Assembly: GCA_009784825.1 (NCBI GenBank)
Contig: WQXO01000008.1
Span: 1 to 64,000 of the forward strand
Direction: 5' to 3'
Length of the DNA: 64,000 nt
From: Oscillospiraceae bacterium
GTDB lineage: Bacteria > Bacillota > Clostridia > Oscillospirales > Ruminococcaceae
The notes below the pieces were generated by a model. That model saw only the letters and a list, made by a program, of their open reading frames with translations. It was not told the origin of the DNA and ran no database searches. The position numbers were made by a program, and so were the translations under genes. Positions 16,906-26,910 of the stretch are shown here, piece after piece. How positions within the stretch are numbered: the first letter of the stretch is position 1; each line of letters opens with the position of its first letter.

Positions 16906-18711
16906 ATGGCAAGACCGGAAGAGCATCTCTTTAAAAAAGAAGAGGACATAACAATTATAAATGTAGAGGAAGAGATAATAAATAAAGAAGACGAGTTTCT
17001 TCAGCCGATTGAAGAAGACGAAGACCAATTTATTTATGAGAGGAACGAATATGATTTTAAGCTTGAAGAGCTTGAAGAAGAAAAGAAAGAAGTTGTTGTT
17101 TCGCAGAAGCCTGTAACAAAGCTTAGTCTTGAGCAGGAAGAACAGCAATTACAAAAAACCATACAAAAAATAACCTATAAAATGCAGCAGCCTTACGGTG
17201 ACATCAGCGTTGACCCTCACCCATATGAAAAGGTTAAAGAACCGGATATGTCAAACAAGAAAAAGAGAAGGCGTGCTAAAAAAGCCAAATCACTCCATCC
17301 GAAATTGGGTGATGAGAGAACCATGGTTATACATGACAAGCTCAAGCAGACCAAGGTCATTGACGGGGGCGGCTCGTTATTGCCGTATTTCCTTGATAGT
17401 TATAAGACTGATTCAAAGGGCAGGATTCTCGAAGAAAGCAGGGAGGCTAAATTATCCGCTGAAGAACAATTAAAGAATGCCAAAAGCAGTCCCAAAAACA
17501 TGGAAATCCTCGTTCACGGTATCATTGATGATTTAATGAAAGTCAATTATGACCCGCAGGTGTTCCATGATAAGAATTCTTTCTTTAAAAACTTCGACAA
17601 ATTTAGGAAAAATGCCGAACAGCTTGAGCGTTTTGAGGCGATGATTAAAGAAACCGGGGCAAAAGAACTCCTAAGCAAATACCCCAAAACCCTCATGGAA
17701 ATTGATTATATCCAAAAAAGAGCCAAGCCTTATTCCGACTGTTACAAGGCGTGTATACAGGAATTCGGAATTACGGCAGACGGAAAGGCTACGAGCAACC
17801 TCAAGGTTATAGAAATTGATGACCGGAAAAAGTATTCCTTGAGGAGTTATAAATGCGATGTTTTCGGGGAAGAGCAGGAATTAGCAGAAAAGAAGTATTT
17901 GGAACATGAAATGAACAAGAGCACCCGAGTATCTAAGTATGAGAATTTGAAAACGCAGGTTGAAACAAATTATAAAACTGTTGAAGAAAGCCTTAAAAAA
18001 TTAAAAACCGAGGAGGAGAAAAATCAGTTCTTAACAGAATTAAAGGAAACAGATAATCAAACATATATCGATTATTTCACTTTCCAAAAGACTACTCGCG
18101 TTGACTACAGCATTGAGGGCAGCGAAAATAAATTACCCGAACCAATATTCCGCAGAGGTGTAACGGGCATTGACAAATACAAGGTATCGTGGAGCGAGGA
18201 AGAGTATAAGGAAATATACTATAACCTCGGTGCTACTGTTGAAACCGCCGGCTCATTAGAGGAGGCTCAAAAACGCAATATCGCCGGTTTGAAAAAGCTG
18301 AAGGAAGCCATAAAAACACTTTATATGAATGCTGTCGAAAGATACGGCACCTCCATTGAAAATATGGATATAATGACCGCTATCGAAAATTATCCCGAGA
18401 TGATGAGCAACGTAGATACAAATCAAGTTGATGAAAGGTTAACAAGGCTTATCCCCGAAATTTGGGATTATGAAAGTGAGGATGACCAAATCCTCAAAAA
18501 TCTGATTAATTATCATGCGTATATGGCTGAATGTATTCCCGCATATATACAGATGATGGACGAGTCTACCACTCCTTATGACGTTCATCGTAACTTGAGA
18601 AATATCAGACAATCAGACAAAACGTTTTCAGAGTCTGCGGCGTTTTTAGAAGAAAAAGGAATTCTTAAATATAAAACCCCCATATTTGAAAAGAAAGTGG
18701 GTGACAAATAA
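16906..18711 (+). CDS. Large charged coiled-coil-like protein, unknown
   Basis: 601 aa with a good ribosome site. The first 70 residues are very rich in Glu/Asp; residues about 105-122 are a basic patch ([11 protein letters not shown]). The remainder is mostly helical with Lys/Glu heptad-like stretches such as [30 protein letters not shown]. No signal peptide, membrane helix, P-loop or metal motif was seen. The stop overlaps the ATG of the GNAT-like gene by one base. I do not recognise a family; it could be structural or a secreted effector lacking a classical signal, but nothing in the sequence decides this. Confidence 0.7.
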   Translation: MARPEEHLFKKEEDITIINVEEEIINKEDEFLQPIEEDEDQFIYERNEYDFKLEELEEEKKEVVVSQKPVTKLSLEQEEQQLQKTIQKITYKMQQPYGDISVDPHPYEKVKEPDMSNKKKRRRAKKAKSLHPKLGDERTMVIHDKLKQTKVIDGGGSLLPYFLDSYKTDSKGRILEESREAKLSAEEQLKNAKSSPKNMEILVHGIIDDLMKVNYDPQVFHDKNSFFKNFDKFRKNAEQLERFEAMIKETGAKELLSKYPKTLMEIDYIQKRAKPYSDCYKACIQEFGITADGKATSNLKVIEIDDRKKYSLRSYKCDVFGEEQELAEKKYLEHEMNKSTRVSKYENLKTQVETNYKTVEESLKKLKTEEEKNQFLTELKETDNQTYIDYFTFQKTTRVDYSIEGSENKLPEPIFRRGVTGIDKYKVSWSEEEYKEIYYNLGATVETAGSLEEAQKRNIAGLKKLKEAIKTLYMNAVERYGTSIENMDIMTAIENYPEMMSNVDTNQVDERLTRLIPEIWDYESEDDQILKNLINYHAYMAECIPAYIQMMDESTTPYDVHRNLRNIRQSDKTFSESAAFLEEKGILKYKTPIFEKKVGDK

Positions 18712-19571
18712 TGACTGCTGTTATTACTAAAATCACCCCGAATAACATTGATGCGTTCGCCGGAATAATGCCCGCTTCACTTGTTCAAAGGCTGTCTAAA
18801 AAAGAGAATGGCTTGTTCGCATTGGGAACTGTTTCGGATGAGAACATGGCTACGGGAACGGTGGTATGCTCGTTTGACGGAAGCATTCTGACGATTATGT
18901 CACTGTATGTTGCTACCGACTTTCGAGGGCAGGGGTTGGAATTAGTTCTGCTGCTTTCCCTAACCGACCGTGCAAGGGAAATTGAGGAGATTGCGAGGAT
19001 TGAAGCACATTTTACCCAAGACAGCGATTATGATTTACTGCACTTTTTTGAAGAAGTGGGGTTTGATGTCAGTGAAACCGAGGAATCTTTCTTCAAGGTT
19101 TCGTTGGCACAATTAAAGAAATCTGATGTATTAAATAAAAAAATCACCGGAAATGAGGGGTTTGCGTTTTGTGATATGGACCCGTCCATGCTGCGTGAAA
19201 TTGAACGTATATTACAGGAAAGCGGTTCGGATTTTGTAAGATTCCCGCTTTCAAGAAGCGATATTGACAAGAATTTAAGTGCGGCTTTTTATCAAGACCA
19301 CATCATGAAAAGTGTTGTTGTGTTTGAGAATAAAAGCGAGGACGAGGTTACATTATCGTTTGCATGGATGACACCCGACTCTGCTGCGGCGTTAATGCCG
19401 CTGTTACGCAGAGCCTTTCGTATTGCGGGTGAAATGTTCAAGGGTAACAACGATGCGATTATTAATATTCCTGTGGTGTCCGATAAAGCGGCGACTTTAA
19501 TTCAAAAGCTTGCCGGGGAAGCAGTAATCGACGAAACCGCTTGCAGTTACGCCGTGTATGAATTTAATTAA
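18711..19571 (+). CDS. GNAT-like acetyltransferase family protein
   Basis: 286 aa, start shared with the preceding stop (TAATG). Residues about 60-95 carry a GNAT core: beta strand SILTIMSLYVATDFRGQGLE followed by LVLLLSLTDRA, resembling the acetyl-CoA loop (RGQG). The second half (about 150-286) looks like a diverged second domain. Substrate unknown. Translational coupling with the 601-aa gene suggests the two act together, possibly by modifying that Lys-rich protein; this is only a guess. Confidence 0.65.
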   Translation: MTAVITKITPNNIDAFAGIMPASLVQRLSKKENGLFALGTVSDENMATGTVVCSFDGSILTIMSLYVATDFRGQGLELVLLLSLTDRAREIEEIARIEAHFTQDSDYDLLHFFEEVGFDVSETEESFFKVSLAQLKKSDVLNKKITGNEGFAFCDMDPSMLREIERILQESGSDFVRFPLSRSDIDKNLSAAFYQDHIMKSVVVFENKSEDEVTLSFAWMTPDSAAALMPLLRRAFRIAGEMFKGNNDAIINIPVVSDKAATLIQKLAGEAVIDETACSYAVYEFN

Positions 19572-19588
19572 TCAAGGGAGAAAATCCT

Positions 19589-21370
19589 ATGAAACTTAAC
19601 GGTTGTAACCCGTATCTGCCTTTATGGGAGCATTTACCTGACGGTGAACCCCGTGTGTTTGAAGACCCTGATAATCCGGGGAAATTCCGCCTTTATATTA
19701 TTGGCTCACACGATGTCAGAAATGACAGTTATTGCGGGTCTGACATACGTGCGTGGTCTGCCCCTGTTGAGGATTTATCTGACTGGCGGGACGAAGGGAG
19801 CATTTTTACATACTTCATCGACAATCAATGGGACATTATGTACGCACCCGATTTAGTGGAAATTAAACGTAGGGACAGCTCAAAGGAATACTACCTCTAC
19901 CCGCACAGCCGAGGGGAAAACCGTGAGGCTATGGTAGCTAAGGGTAACAGTCCTGTTGGTTTGTTTACGCCGATTAATCTTTCGGAAGACGGCAGAAGTA
20001 CAGTTTCGGGGAGCTGTATGGGTTTTGACCCGGCGGTGTATATCGATTATATAGAAGACCCGAATGACCCGGATTATGAAATAGGCTTTAGGGTATATGG
20101 GTACTGGGGTTATCAGGGTTGTTATGCCGCCGAGCTTGACCAAAATACCATGTATTCCGTCAGACCGGGGACAGAAATTATACAAAGGTTTATACCGTCG
20201 AGTGCAAGTTATGGTGTAATCCATGACCCGGAGGGAACAACTTATCCTAATGTTTACCCTGATGAAGACCTCAGCAGATTCAACTTTTATGAAGCGGCGT
20301 CAATCCGCAAAATCGGGAACAAATATATCTGGGTTTACAGCGGATATTCGGGGCCCGATTATGGGTTAAGCAGCACTAACTCTGCCCTGCGTTACGCTTA
20401 TGGTGATACACCGCTCGGTCCGTGGAGGAGTGGAGGTGTACTTGTAGATTCTCGTGCAGTTATTGTAAACAAGGACGGTTCGGCTTTACAGACAAGTTAT
20501 TCAGGGCATAACACCCACGGCAGTATAGAATTAGTCAATGACCAATGGTATGTCTTCTATCACAGAGCACCGAGGGGGTTCGGGTATATGCGTCAGCCGA
20601 TGGTTGCCCCGATTACAGTCACGTGGGACGAAAAATCAGTTGCGGACGGCGGCAGGGTGATTATAAGAGCTTTTGACCCTTATTCGGGGGACAACACATG
20701 GACAGCGAAAGCAGGCGGCTTTGAATACACCGGTGCGGAGGTTACGTCAGAGGGGTTTAACATTTATGGTATGAACCCTTACGAATACTATTCAGCGGGA
20801 ATAGCCTGTTATTTATCAAATAAAGAAACCCAAGCGGACGCTTGGGATATTTGGGATAATCATGCACCGATTATCGGCGTGCAGAACGGCGACATAATCG
20901 GTTATAAGTATTTCGATTTCAGAAAAACCGAAAAAGGCACAAGGTTTAACTTGTTTTTTGAACCGAAAACGACAAGCGATTTCAAAATTAATATCCGGCT
21001 CGATTGCCCATATAACGGTACAAAAATCGGCGAAATCAATTCTGTGCAATCGTCTGTCGATGTATCTGCTTATGTCGAAAACTTAAATAAAAAACACGCC
21101 CTGTTCCTTGTGGCGGAGGGCGGTGAAAACGAATTGTTCGATTTGCATGGATTGGGGTTCAGTTCTGATGAAAATAAAATCGAACGTCCGATAATTCCAA
21201 CCGTCAGCATTACAGGAAGCAATCAGCTCGTGCCTGTCCGTTCTACTGAAGCGAACGGCATTACCGGATACGACTGTTACGAAATTGCGATTGATTCCGA
21301 TACAGTTGAAATGAAAATTAATTTCAACGGAGCGGTTAAGACGTTTAAGATTAAAACAGGGGGCAAATAA
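19589..21370 (+). CDS. Glycoside hydrolase family 43 protein
   Basis: 593 aa. The N-terminal half has the five-bladed propeller hallmarks of GH43: NPYLPLWEHLPDGEPRVFED at the start (candidate base D18 or D26), FDPAV with pKa-modulating D148, and FYEAASIRK with candidate acid E235. The C-terminal part (from about 360) is beta-rich and resembles a carbohydrate-binding module. Family members cleave arabinan or xylan side chains. No signal peptide, so it probably acts inside the cell on imported oligosaccharides. AAGGGAG precedes the ATG. No transporter or sugar regulator lies nearby, so its placement beside signalling genes is unusual. Confidence 0.88.
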   Translation: MKLNGCNPYLPLWEHLPDGEPRVFEDPDNPGKFRLYIIGSHDVRNDSYCGSDIRAWSAPVEDLSDWRDEGSIFTYFIDNQWDIMYAPDLVEIKRRDSSKEYYLYPHSRGENREAMVAKGNSPVGLFTPINLSEDGRSTVSGSCMGFDPAVYIDYIEDPNDPDYEIGFRVYGYWGYQGCYAAELDQNTMYSVRPGTEIIQRFIPSSASYGVIHDPEGTTYPNVYPDEDLSRFNFYEAASIRKIGNKYIWVYSGYSGPDYGLSSTNSALRYAYGDTPLGPWRSGGVLVDSRAVIVNKDGSALQTSYSGHNTHGSIELVNDQWYVFYHRAPRGFGYMRQPMVAPITVTWDEKSVADGGRVIIRAFDPYSGDNTWTAKAGGFEYTGAEVTSEGFNIYGMNPYEYYSAGIACYLSNKETQADAWDIWDNHAPIIGVQNGDIIGYKYFDFRKTEKGTRFNLFFEPKTTSDFKINIRLDCPYNGTKIGEINSVQSSVDVSAYVENLNKKHALFLVAEGGENELFDLHGLGFSSDENKIERPIIPTVSITGSNQLVPVRSTEANGITGYDCYEIAIDSDTVEMKINFNGAVKTFKIKTGGK

Positions 21371-21379
21371 GATAAAATT

Positions 21380-21715
21380 ATGTTTTTCAAAAAGAAAGAG
21401 ACCAAACCGCCAATACCTTTGCCCAACAAGAAAACTGTTCAGTTTGAGCCGGTGAAGATGAACTCCGCCGAGCTTGATACAATGTTAAGGGGAAACCTGA
21501 GCGACACTTTGCTGAAGACGCTTGTGCCTGCGAATTATTATCAAAACAAGCTTAGCTGGCTTGATTGTGAGTTACGTTATAACGATGATTATTCTGTTGT
21601 TTATGTTCGGCTCATTCCCTGTATAAATGACAAACAGAAAGGCAGTACGGCGTTTTATCAGTTGGATTATGAGCTGTTGCGTGGGTTGTTGCGGCGGTTC
21701 GGGCAGAATATTTAA
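21380..21715 (+). CDS. Small hypothetical protein
   Basis: 111 aa. Basic N-terminus (FFKKKETKPPIPLPNKK) followed by a compact alpha/beta segment; no signal, membrane segment or known motif. It lies 9 bp after the GH43 gene and its stop directly abuts the stop of the convergent kinase gene (zero intergenic bases), so no terminator separates them. Function unknown. Confidence 0.6.
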   Translation: MFFKKKETKPPIPLPNKKTVQFEPVKMNSAELDTMLRGNLSDTLLKTLVPANYYQNKLSWLDCELRYNDDYSVVYVRLIPCINDKQKGSTAFYQLDYELLRGLLRRFGQNI

Positions 21716-23902
21716 TTAAAAGCTGTTCAGCTTATTTAAATATGCAGTTATCGCATTTTCTGCTTCTTCAAAATCGCTGTGCAATATATGCTCCTTCACA
21801 CTGTCTAATAATTCTTTAGTCTGTGGCGTGCATTTCTTAATATCGGCGATTATTTCTAATGCGTCTTTTCTGTTATAATCGACGCATTTTTCTCGAATCG
21901 CCGTTAACTCATTTCGCATACTCTCGACATTGTCTGCACAGATAATCTCTATGTCTGTGCCGTAACCGGAGTTATACTTTTCTAACAGTGTACACAAGGA
22001 AGCCAAAAATCCCGGGACAGAAGCTTTTATTAAATCAGTATTATTATCTCTCCCCGCTTTTTCTAAAACGCCGGCTTCTGCAGAAAGTGATGCTTCACCT
22101 ATAATTAAAAGAGAACTTTTCATGCCGTGAACTGCGACGGTGAATTCCTGTAAATCTTCTGCAGTGTCAAAACGATTAATCGTAATGACGGCTTTTTTTG
22201 CATCTCTGATAAAGGATTCTAACAGCATAGAATCTATGGGTTCGTTTTCGGTAATCTCCGGTAACGGTTCGTTATTATCTGTCGGTGGTGAGTGATTTGA
22301 ATCCCGAACAAACATATTCAAAATTGAATTCAACCTTTGCACATCAATGGGCTTAGATATAAAATCATCAAAACCGCTTTTCAAAAATATATCTGCTTGA
22401 CCCGATACAGCGTTAGCGGTTAATGCGACGATTGCTTTTTTATATCCAGATTCACGAAGAATTTTTGTCGCTTCCATACCGTCCATAACAGGCATCATAT
22501 GGTCCATGAAAATTACATCATACACTTTCCCTTCGTGTATTTTGTCAATGGCTTCCTGCCCGTTTATAGCTGTTTCAATTTGCAATCTATAAGGTCTCAT
22601 AAGCCTTTCTGCAACAAACAGGTTTGTTTCTGTGTCGTCCACAATCAACACCTTTCCATAGGGCATAGGTTCACGAATGGTTTCGATTTTTTTCCTGTGT
22701 GTGATGTTGCTTTTACGAAAGTTTTGTAAATTGTCTGCAATTTCCTTGCCTAACATATCCCCCTGTACTTGAGCTTGCGGAAGCCTAACCGTTACTGTTG
22801 TGCCTACTCCCGGTTCGCTTTCTACATCAATTTCACCGTTCATAAGGTTTACTAACCTCTGTAAAATAGATAAACCTAATCCCGTACCTTCAATGTTGCG
22901 TGCAGCTCCCTCGTTAAAGCGTGAATACTCATCGAATAATTTGTTCAATTGTTCTTTCGTCATGCCGTGTCCCGTGTCTTGAATGCACATGATAAAAATT
23001 TGAGGTGCAGGCTCATAGTTAAAGGATAGCGTTACCTTGCCCGAATCGGTATATTTAAAAGCGTTAGAAAGCAGATTGTTCAGTATTTGTTTAATACGAA
23101 GCTCATCACCCATAAGCGTTACAGGAATGTTTTCGTCAACATGAAGTTCAAATTTTATCGGTCTGTTCCCAATACGCATCATGTTCAAATGAACAGCATC
23201 ATTAATCATGCTTGCAACTTTATATGGGGTGGTTATAATGTCTAACTTACCCGCTTCGATTTTTGAAAAGTCCAATATATCGTTAATAATTCCGAGGAGC
23301 ATTTCACTGGAGGCGTAGATTTTTTCGAGTCCGTCTTCGATTTCCGTAGGGAGCTGTTCAAGCTGCAGCAATATATCAGTAATCCCCATAATAGCGTTCA
23401 TGGGGGTGCGGATTTCATGGCTCATATTTGCTAAAAAGGTTGATTTTGATTTACTGGCTGCTTTTGCAGTTTCAGCGGCGGTTTCAGCGGTGGCAGTCGC
23501 ACTTTGTAATTCACGCTGAAGATTAATAACCTGCAGTTGTTGTCCTACTCTGAGTTTAACAACAGCGGCACTGAAAGGCTTACGTATATAATCAACTGCA
23601 CCGGCGGCTAACCCCTCACTCTCGTCACATTCGGCACTTAACCCCGTTATAAAAATGACCGGAATCGAATCAGTCTTTTCGGAGCTTTTGAGCTCACCGA
23701 GGACTCTGAAACCGTCCATATCAGGCATAATAACATCTAATAATATAAGGTCAGGGAAATACTGCTCCGCTTTTTCTAAGGCGGAAATCCCGTCCATAGC
23801 TGTCAGAATACTATATTCCGAGCCTAATATATGATACAGCTCCATGAGATTAGACGAATCATCGTCAACAATAAGTATGCTGTTCTTTGGCTTGTCCTGC
23901 AT
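21716..23902 (-). CDS. REC-histidine kinase-REC-Hpt hybrid phosphorelay protein
   Basis: 728 aa, soluble. Receiver 1 spans about 8-125 with D56. A short Ala/Thr/Glu helix (TATAETAAETAKAAS, about 135-150) leads to HisKA with H162 ([11 protein letters not shown]), then HATPase (N-box about 277-285, G-boxes around DTGHG and GTGLGL), receiver 2 (about 416-530) with D467, and Hpt with H592 (VHGMKSS). Having a receiver at the N-terminus rather than a sensor domain, it probably takes phosphate from one of the two kinases encoded immediately upstream (11-bp gap) and relays it. Third gene of the operon starting at 29564. Confidence 0.93.
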   Translation of the reverse strand: MQDKPKNSILIVDDDSSNLMELYHILGSEYSILTAMDGISALEKAEQYFPDLILLDVIMPDMDGFRVLGELKSSEKTDSIPVIFITGLSAECDESEGLAAGAVDYIRKPFSAAVVKLRVGQQLQVINLQRELQSATATAETAAETAKAASKSKSTFLANMSHEIRTPMNAIMGITDILLQLEQLPTEIEDGLEKIYASSEMLLGIINDILDFSKIEAGKLDIITTPYKVASMINDAVHLNMMRIGNRPIKFELHVDENIPVTLMGDELRIKQILNNLLSNAFKYTDSGKVTLSFNYEPAPQIFIMCIQDTGHGMTKEQLNKLFDEYSRFNEGAARNIEGTGLGLSILQRLVNLMNGEIDVESEPGVGTTVTVRLPQAQVQGDMLGKEIADNLQNFRKSNITHRKKIETIREPMPYGKVLIVDDTETNLFVAERLMRPYRLQIETAINGQEAIDKIHEGKVYDVIFMDHMMPVMDGMEATKILRESGYKKAIVALTANAVSGQADIFLKSGFDDFISKPIDVQRLNSILNMFVRDSNHSPPTDNNEPLPEITENEPIDSMLLESFIRDAKKAVITINRFDTAEDLQEFTVAVHGMKSSLLIIGEASLSAEAGVLEKAGRDNNTDLIKASVPGFLASLCTLLEKYNSGYGTDIEIICADNVESMRNELTAIREKCVDYNRKDALEIIADIKKCTPQTKELLDSVKEHILHSDFEEAENAITAYLNKLNSF

Positions 23903-23913
23903 TTTTTACCCCC

Positions 23914-26910
23914 CTATTTCGTCATTAATTCGTTGAATATCTCCAAAGCCGATTTAAAATCAAATCTCTCAATTTTTTCAATCAATTCTTCGCTTCCCTC
24001 AATCGCTTGAAGCTCACCAATATATTTTAAGCATTCAGGGTCGCCTTTTTTTAGTAAAAGTTCAAATTCGTCGGGTAATTTCCCGCTTGCTACGGTGTGT
24101 GGTTTTGTTTGACTGACAAGAGGTTTCAGTTCGGCAAGCACAGCAGTTAATTCTCTTTCTAATATCTCCATTAGCTCAATGGAGGCATTTTTATTTTCCC
24201 TAAGCTTATGTTCAACATCTTCGGCGGCTTTTTGTAAATCGGTTCTGCCGAGCTGTCCCGCATTGCTTCGCAGGGTATGTGCAATCCTGTGTGCGAGTTT
24301 CGTATTTCCCTCATTTAACGCATTTTTTATTTCCTCATATTTACCGCTGTTATTTAAAACAAAATTGTTGATAAGCTTTCGCCTCAGTTCGTCCTCGCCT
24401 TGTACATGTGCGGCAGTGTCCTCCGTTTTCCAGCTTACGGGTGTGAAAAACTTCATTAAACAGTGCCACAGCTCTTGAGTTGTGAACGGTTTTCCCACAT
24501 AATCAACCATGCCGGTTTTCTTATACAGTTCACGGTCATGCGACATGATGTTCGCTGTTAGTGCGACTATAGGAATCCCTGCGTTCAATTCTATAATTTT
24601 CTCCGCCGCCTCAAGCCCGTCCATAATCGGCATATGCATATCCATGAAAATTAAGTCGAATTGCTTCTCGCCGTTTTTCAGACGTTCCTCAACTAAGTCT
24701 ACACCAATTTTTCCGTTTTCGGCTACAACGGTTGTTAACCCCACTTTTGAAAGATGTTCACAAATGAGCTGTTGATTAAAAGTATTGTCCTCGCACAGAA
24801 GTATTTCACCTTCAAATGTAGGCTTCTTGAATTCGTCCAGCACAATTCGGTTTTCAATCGGCTCGCTTTCACATGCATCAATCGTATCAAATGTAAGCTC
24901 AAAACTAAATTTACTGCCGACGCCCGGTGTGCTTGCGACAACAATTTCTCCCCCCATACCCTTGATTAAATAATTGGTTATAGCAAGACCGAGACCGGTT
25001 CCGCCATATTTGCGTGTTGTCCCCGATTCCGCTTGTGTGAACGGGTCAAAAATCCGTTCAATTTGCTCATCAGTCATACCGATTCCGCTGTCCCTCACCT
25101 CAAAGCTCATGGTAATGGTGTCTTCGGTGGTTTCTTTAATCGCGGCATGTAACTTAATAATGCCCGAGGCGGTAAATTTCACTGCGTTAGACAGCAGATT
25201 TGTAAGCACCTGACGCAATCTGACCGGGTCGCCTAAGGGTCTTCTGTTGAGAGAGGGTTCTGCATAAAAATGCAAAGCAAGTCCTTTTTCTTCGGCGTCA
25301 GCGGCAATGACAGAACGGCAGGCGATAAAAAGCTCGTGCATATTAAAGGGGATATTCTCAAATTGTAATTTCCCCGATTCGATTTTTGATATGTCTAAAA
25401 TATTATTTATAATATGTAAAAGCCATCTGGAATTCTCTAAAATATTGTCAAGATAACCCTTGGTTTTATCGGGCAGATTTTCATCAAGTGCTAATTCCGA
25501 AAATCCGATTATACTGTTCATCGGTGTGCGGATTTCATGGCTCATGTTAGCCAAAAAGTCGCTTTTCGCCTTATTTGCTTCCACGGCAATTTCAGATTTA
25601 CGCATTTCCTCAAGTAGCTTAATATGCTCTTTCATGCTGAGTTCTTCCGCTTCACGCATGGCTTCCATATCCCGGATGATACAGCTCATGGGAATATTAA
25701 CCTTAAACGCCAACCGCCTCGCCATACCGAGGCACGAGTCTGAACCACAGGCACCGCAGTCCATGTTCTGCTTTTCGTGTGTGTCCTTGTTCAACAGTGT
25801 AAATGCCGCCTGTATATCCTCCTCGGTGATTTTAGTCAGCTTTGTATCAATCGGACGATATTTTCTGATAAAATGCGAAAAAGTCAGCGTATCGTCATAC
25901 TCTTTGTACAACGCCTTATAAAAATCATCGTCATACTTTTGCGTCAGCGACCTTCTGCGTTTGTTCATCGCTGTTTCAATTTCAAGCACGTTTTGTTTAT
26001 GCGAACAGCCCGTACCCACATTGCAACCGTCTGTACAGTTCAACAGGTCATACATATCCGGCAGAAATTCCTCAGGCGTAACTGCGTAAGTATCCAACTT
26101 TTTATACACAGAAGGCCCCTCTGCTTTATACACGCTTATGTGTTTTCCCGCAATGAGTTCGATGTTCTCTTTCAACCCGCCCGGGACAGGGAACAGAGAA
26201 CCCAATGCACCGCTGCGGTCAAAATCAGTTTCTTCTTCGGGGAGTTCAATCTTGTTTTCTTTTAAATGCTCAAGCAGCTTTTGAAAAGTAATATTATAAT
26301 GGGGGATTCCAACCGCCGCATATTCGTCTGCCTTAGCCACACATGGCGAAAGCACAGCAATTCTATCACTCACATTCTGATAATCCTTCAAGTAAATCGC
26401 CGTGCAGACAATCGGGCTGTGTACGGGCGAGAGATGCTTGAGTAAATCGTGACGAAACATTTCACAGTATGAAACGATTGCAGGGCATGATTGATTTATG
26501 ATTTTCACCGAATCCGGCTGCTGTATATATTTAATAGTTGCCCATATGCAAATATCTGCTCCGAATGAAACATCGTATATTTTCCGAACACCGATTTTTT
26601 TAAGATAAGTAAAAAGTCTTTTATATTCGGATATGTTTATTTGAACTGAGGGTGCGGCAATAAGCGATATGGGAAGCCCGGCTTTTAAGTCATCGAAAAA
26701 ACGCTTGGTATCATCAGCAAAATATCTCGCATTATGCTTGCAAGCATAAACACAAATCCCGCAGACCACACATTGAGTATAATCCACTTTAACTTTTATG
26801 CTGTTGCTTTCATCAAGATATGTAACATTTGCAGTTTCCATCGGACAGTTTCTGACACATCTGTTGCAACCGGTACATTCGTCAAGATTTGTCCTTACCA
26901 AGTCTCTCAT
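23914..26910 (-). CDS. [FeFe]-hydrogenase-like sensor fused to hybrid histidine kinase (copy 2)
   Basis: 998 aa, paralogue of the protein at 13685-16663 with the same domain order. Ferredoxin clusters C12/15/18/22 and C47/50/53/57; H-cluster ligands C142, C190, C292 and C296 in SCP, SPCVAK and CTDGC motifs; FeS motif C385, C388, C393, C410; a coiled linker; HisKA H458; HATPase; REC ([12 protein letters not shown]); Hpt (AHTLRSNAG). The proton-relay cysteine position is S141 here, versus Pro in copy 1. It overlaps the upstream Cache-kinase gene by 4 bp (ATGA), so the two are translationally coupled and may form mixed complexes. Predicted cytoplasmic H2 or redox sensor. Confidence 0.92.
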   Translation of the reverse strand: MRDLVRTNLDECTGCNRCVRNCPMETANVTYLDESNSIKVKVDYTQCVVCGICVYACKHNARYFADDTKRFFDDLKAGLPISLIAAPSVQINISEYKRLFTYLKKIGVRKIYDVSFGADICIWATIKYIQQPDSVKIINQSCPAIVSYCEMFRHDLLKHLSPVHSPIVCTAIYLKDYQNVSDRIAVLSPCVAKADEYAAVGIPHYNITFQKLLEHLKENKIELPEEETDFDRSGALGSLFPVPGGLKENIELIAGKHISVYKAEGPSVYKKLDTYAVTPEEFLPDMYDLLNCTDGCNVGTGCSHKQNVLEIETAMNKRRRSLTQKYDDDFYKALYKEYDDTLTFSHFIRKYRPIDTKLTKITEEDIQAAFTLLNKDTHEKQNMDCGACGSDSCLGMARRLAFKVNIPMSCIIRDMEAMREAEELSMKEHIKLLEEMRKSEIAVEANKAKSDFLANMSHEIRTPMNSIIGFSELALDENLPDKTKGYLDNILENSRWLLHIINNILDISKIESGKLQFENIPFNMHELFIACRSVIAADAEEKGLALHFYAEPSLNRRPLGDPVRLRQVLTNLLSNAVKFTASGIIKLHAAIKETTEDTITMSFEVRDSGIGMTDEQIERIFDPFTQAESGTTRKYGGTGLGLAITNYLIKGMGGEIVVASTPGVGSKFSFELTFDTIDACESEPIENRIVLDEFKKPTFEGEILLCEDNTFNQQLICEHLSKVGLTTVVAENGKIGVDLVEERLKNGEKQFDLIFMDMHMPIMDGLEAAEKIIELNAGIPIVALTANIMSHDRELYKKTGMVDYVGKPFTTQELWHCLMKFFTPVSWKTEDTAAHVQGEDELRRKLINNFVLNNSGKYEEIKNALNEGNTKLAHRIAHTLRSNAGQLGRTDLQKAAEDVEHKLRENKNASIELMEILERELTAVLAELKPLVSQTKPHTVASGKLPDEFELLLKKGDPECLKYIGELQAIEGSEELIEKIERFDFKSALEIFNELMTK

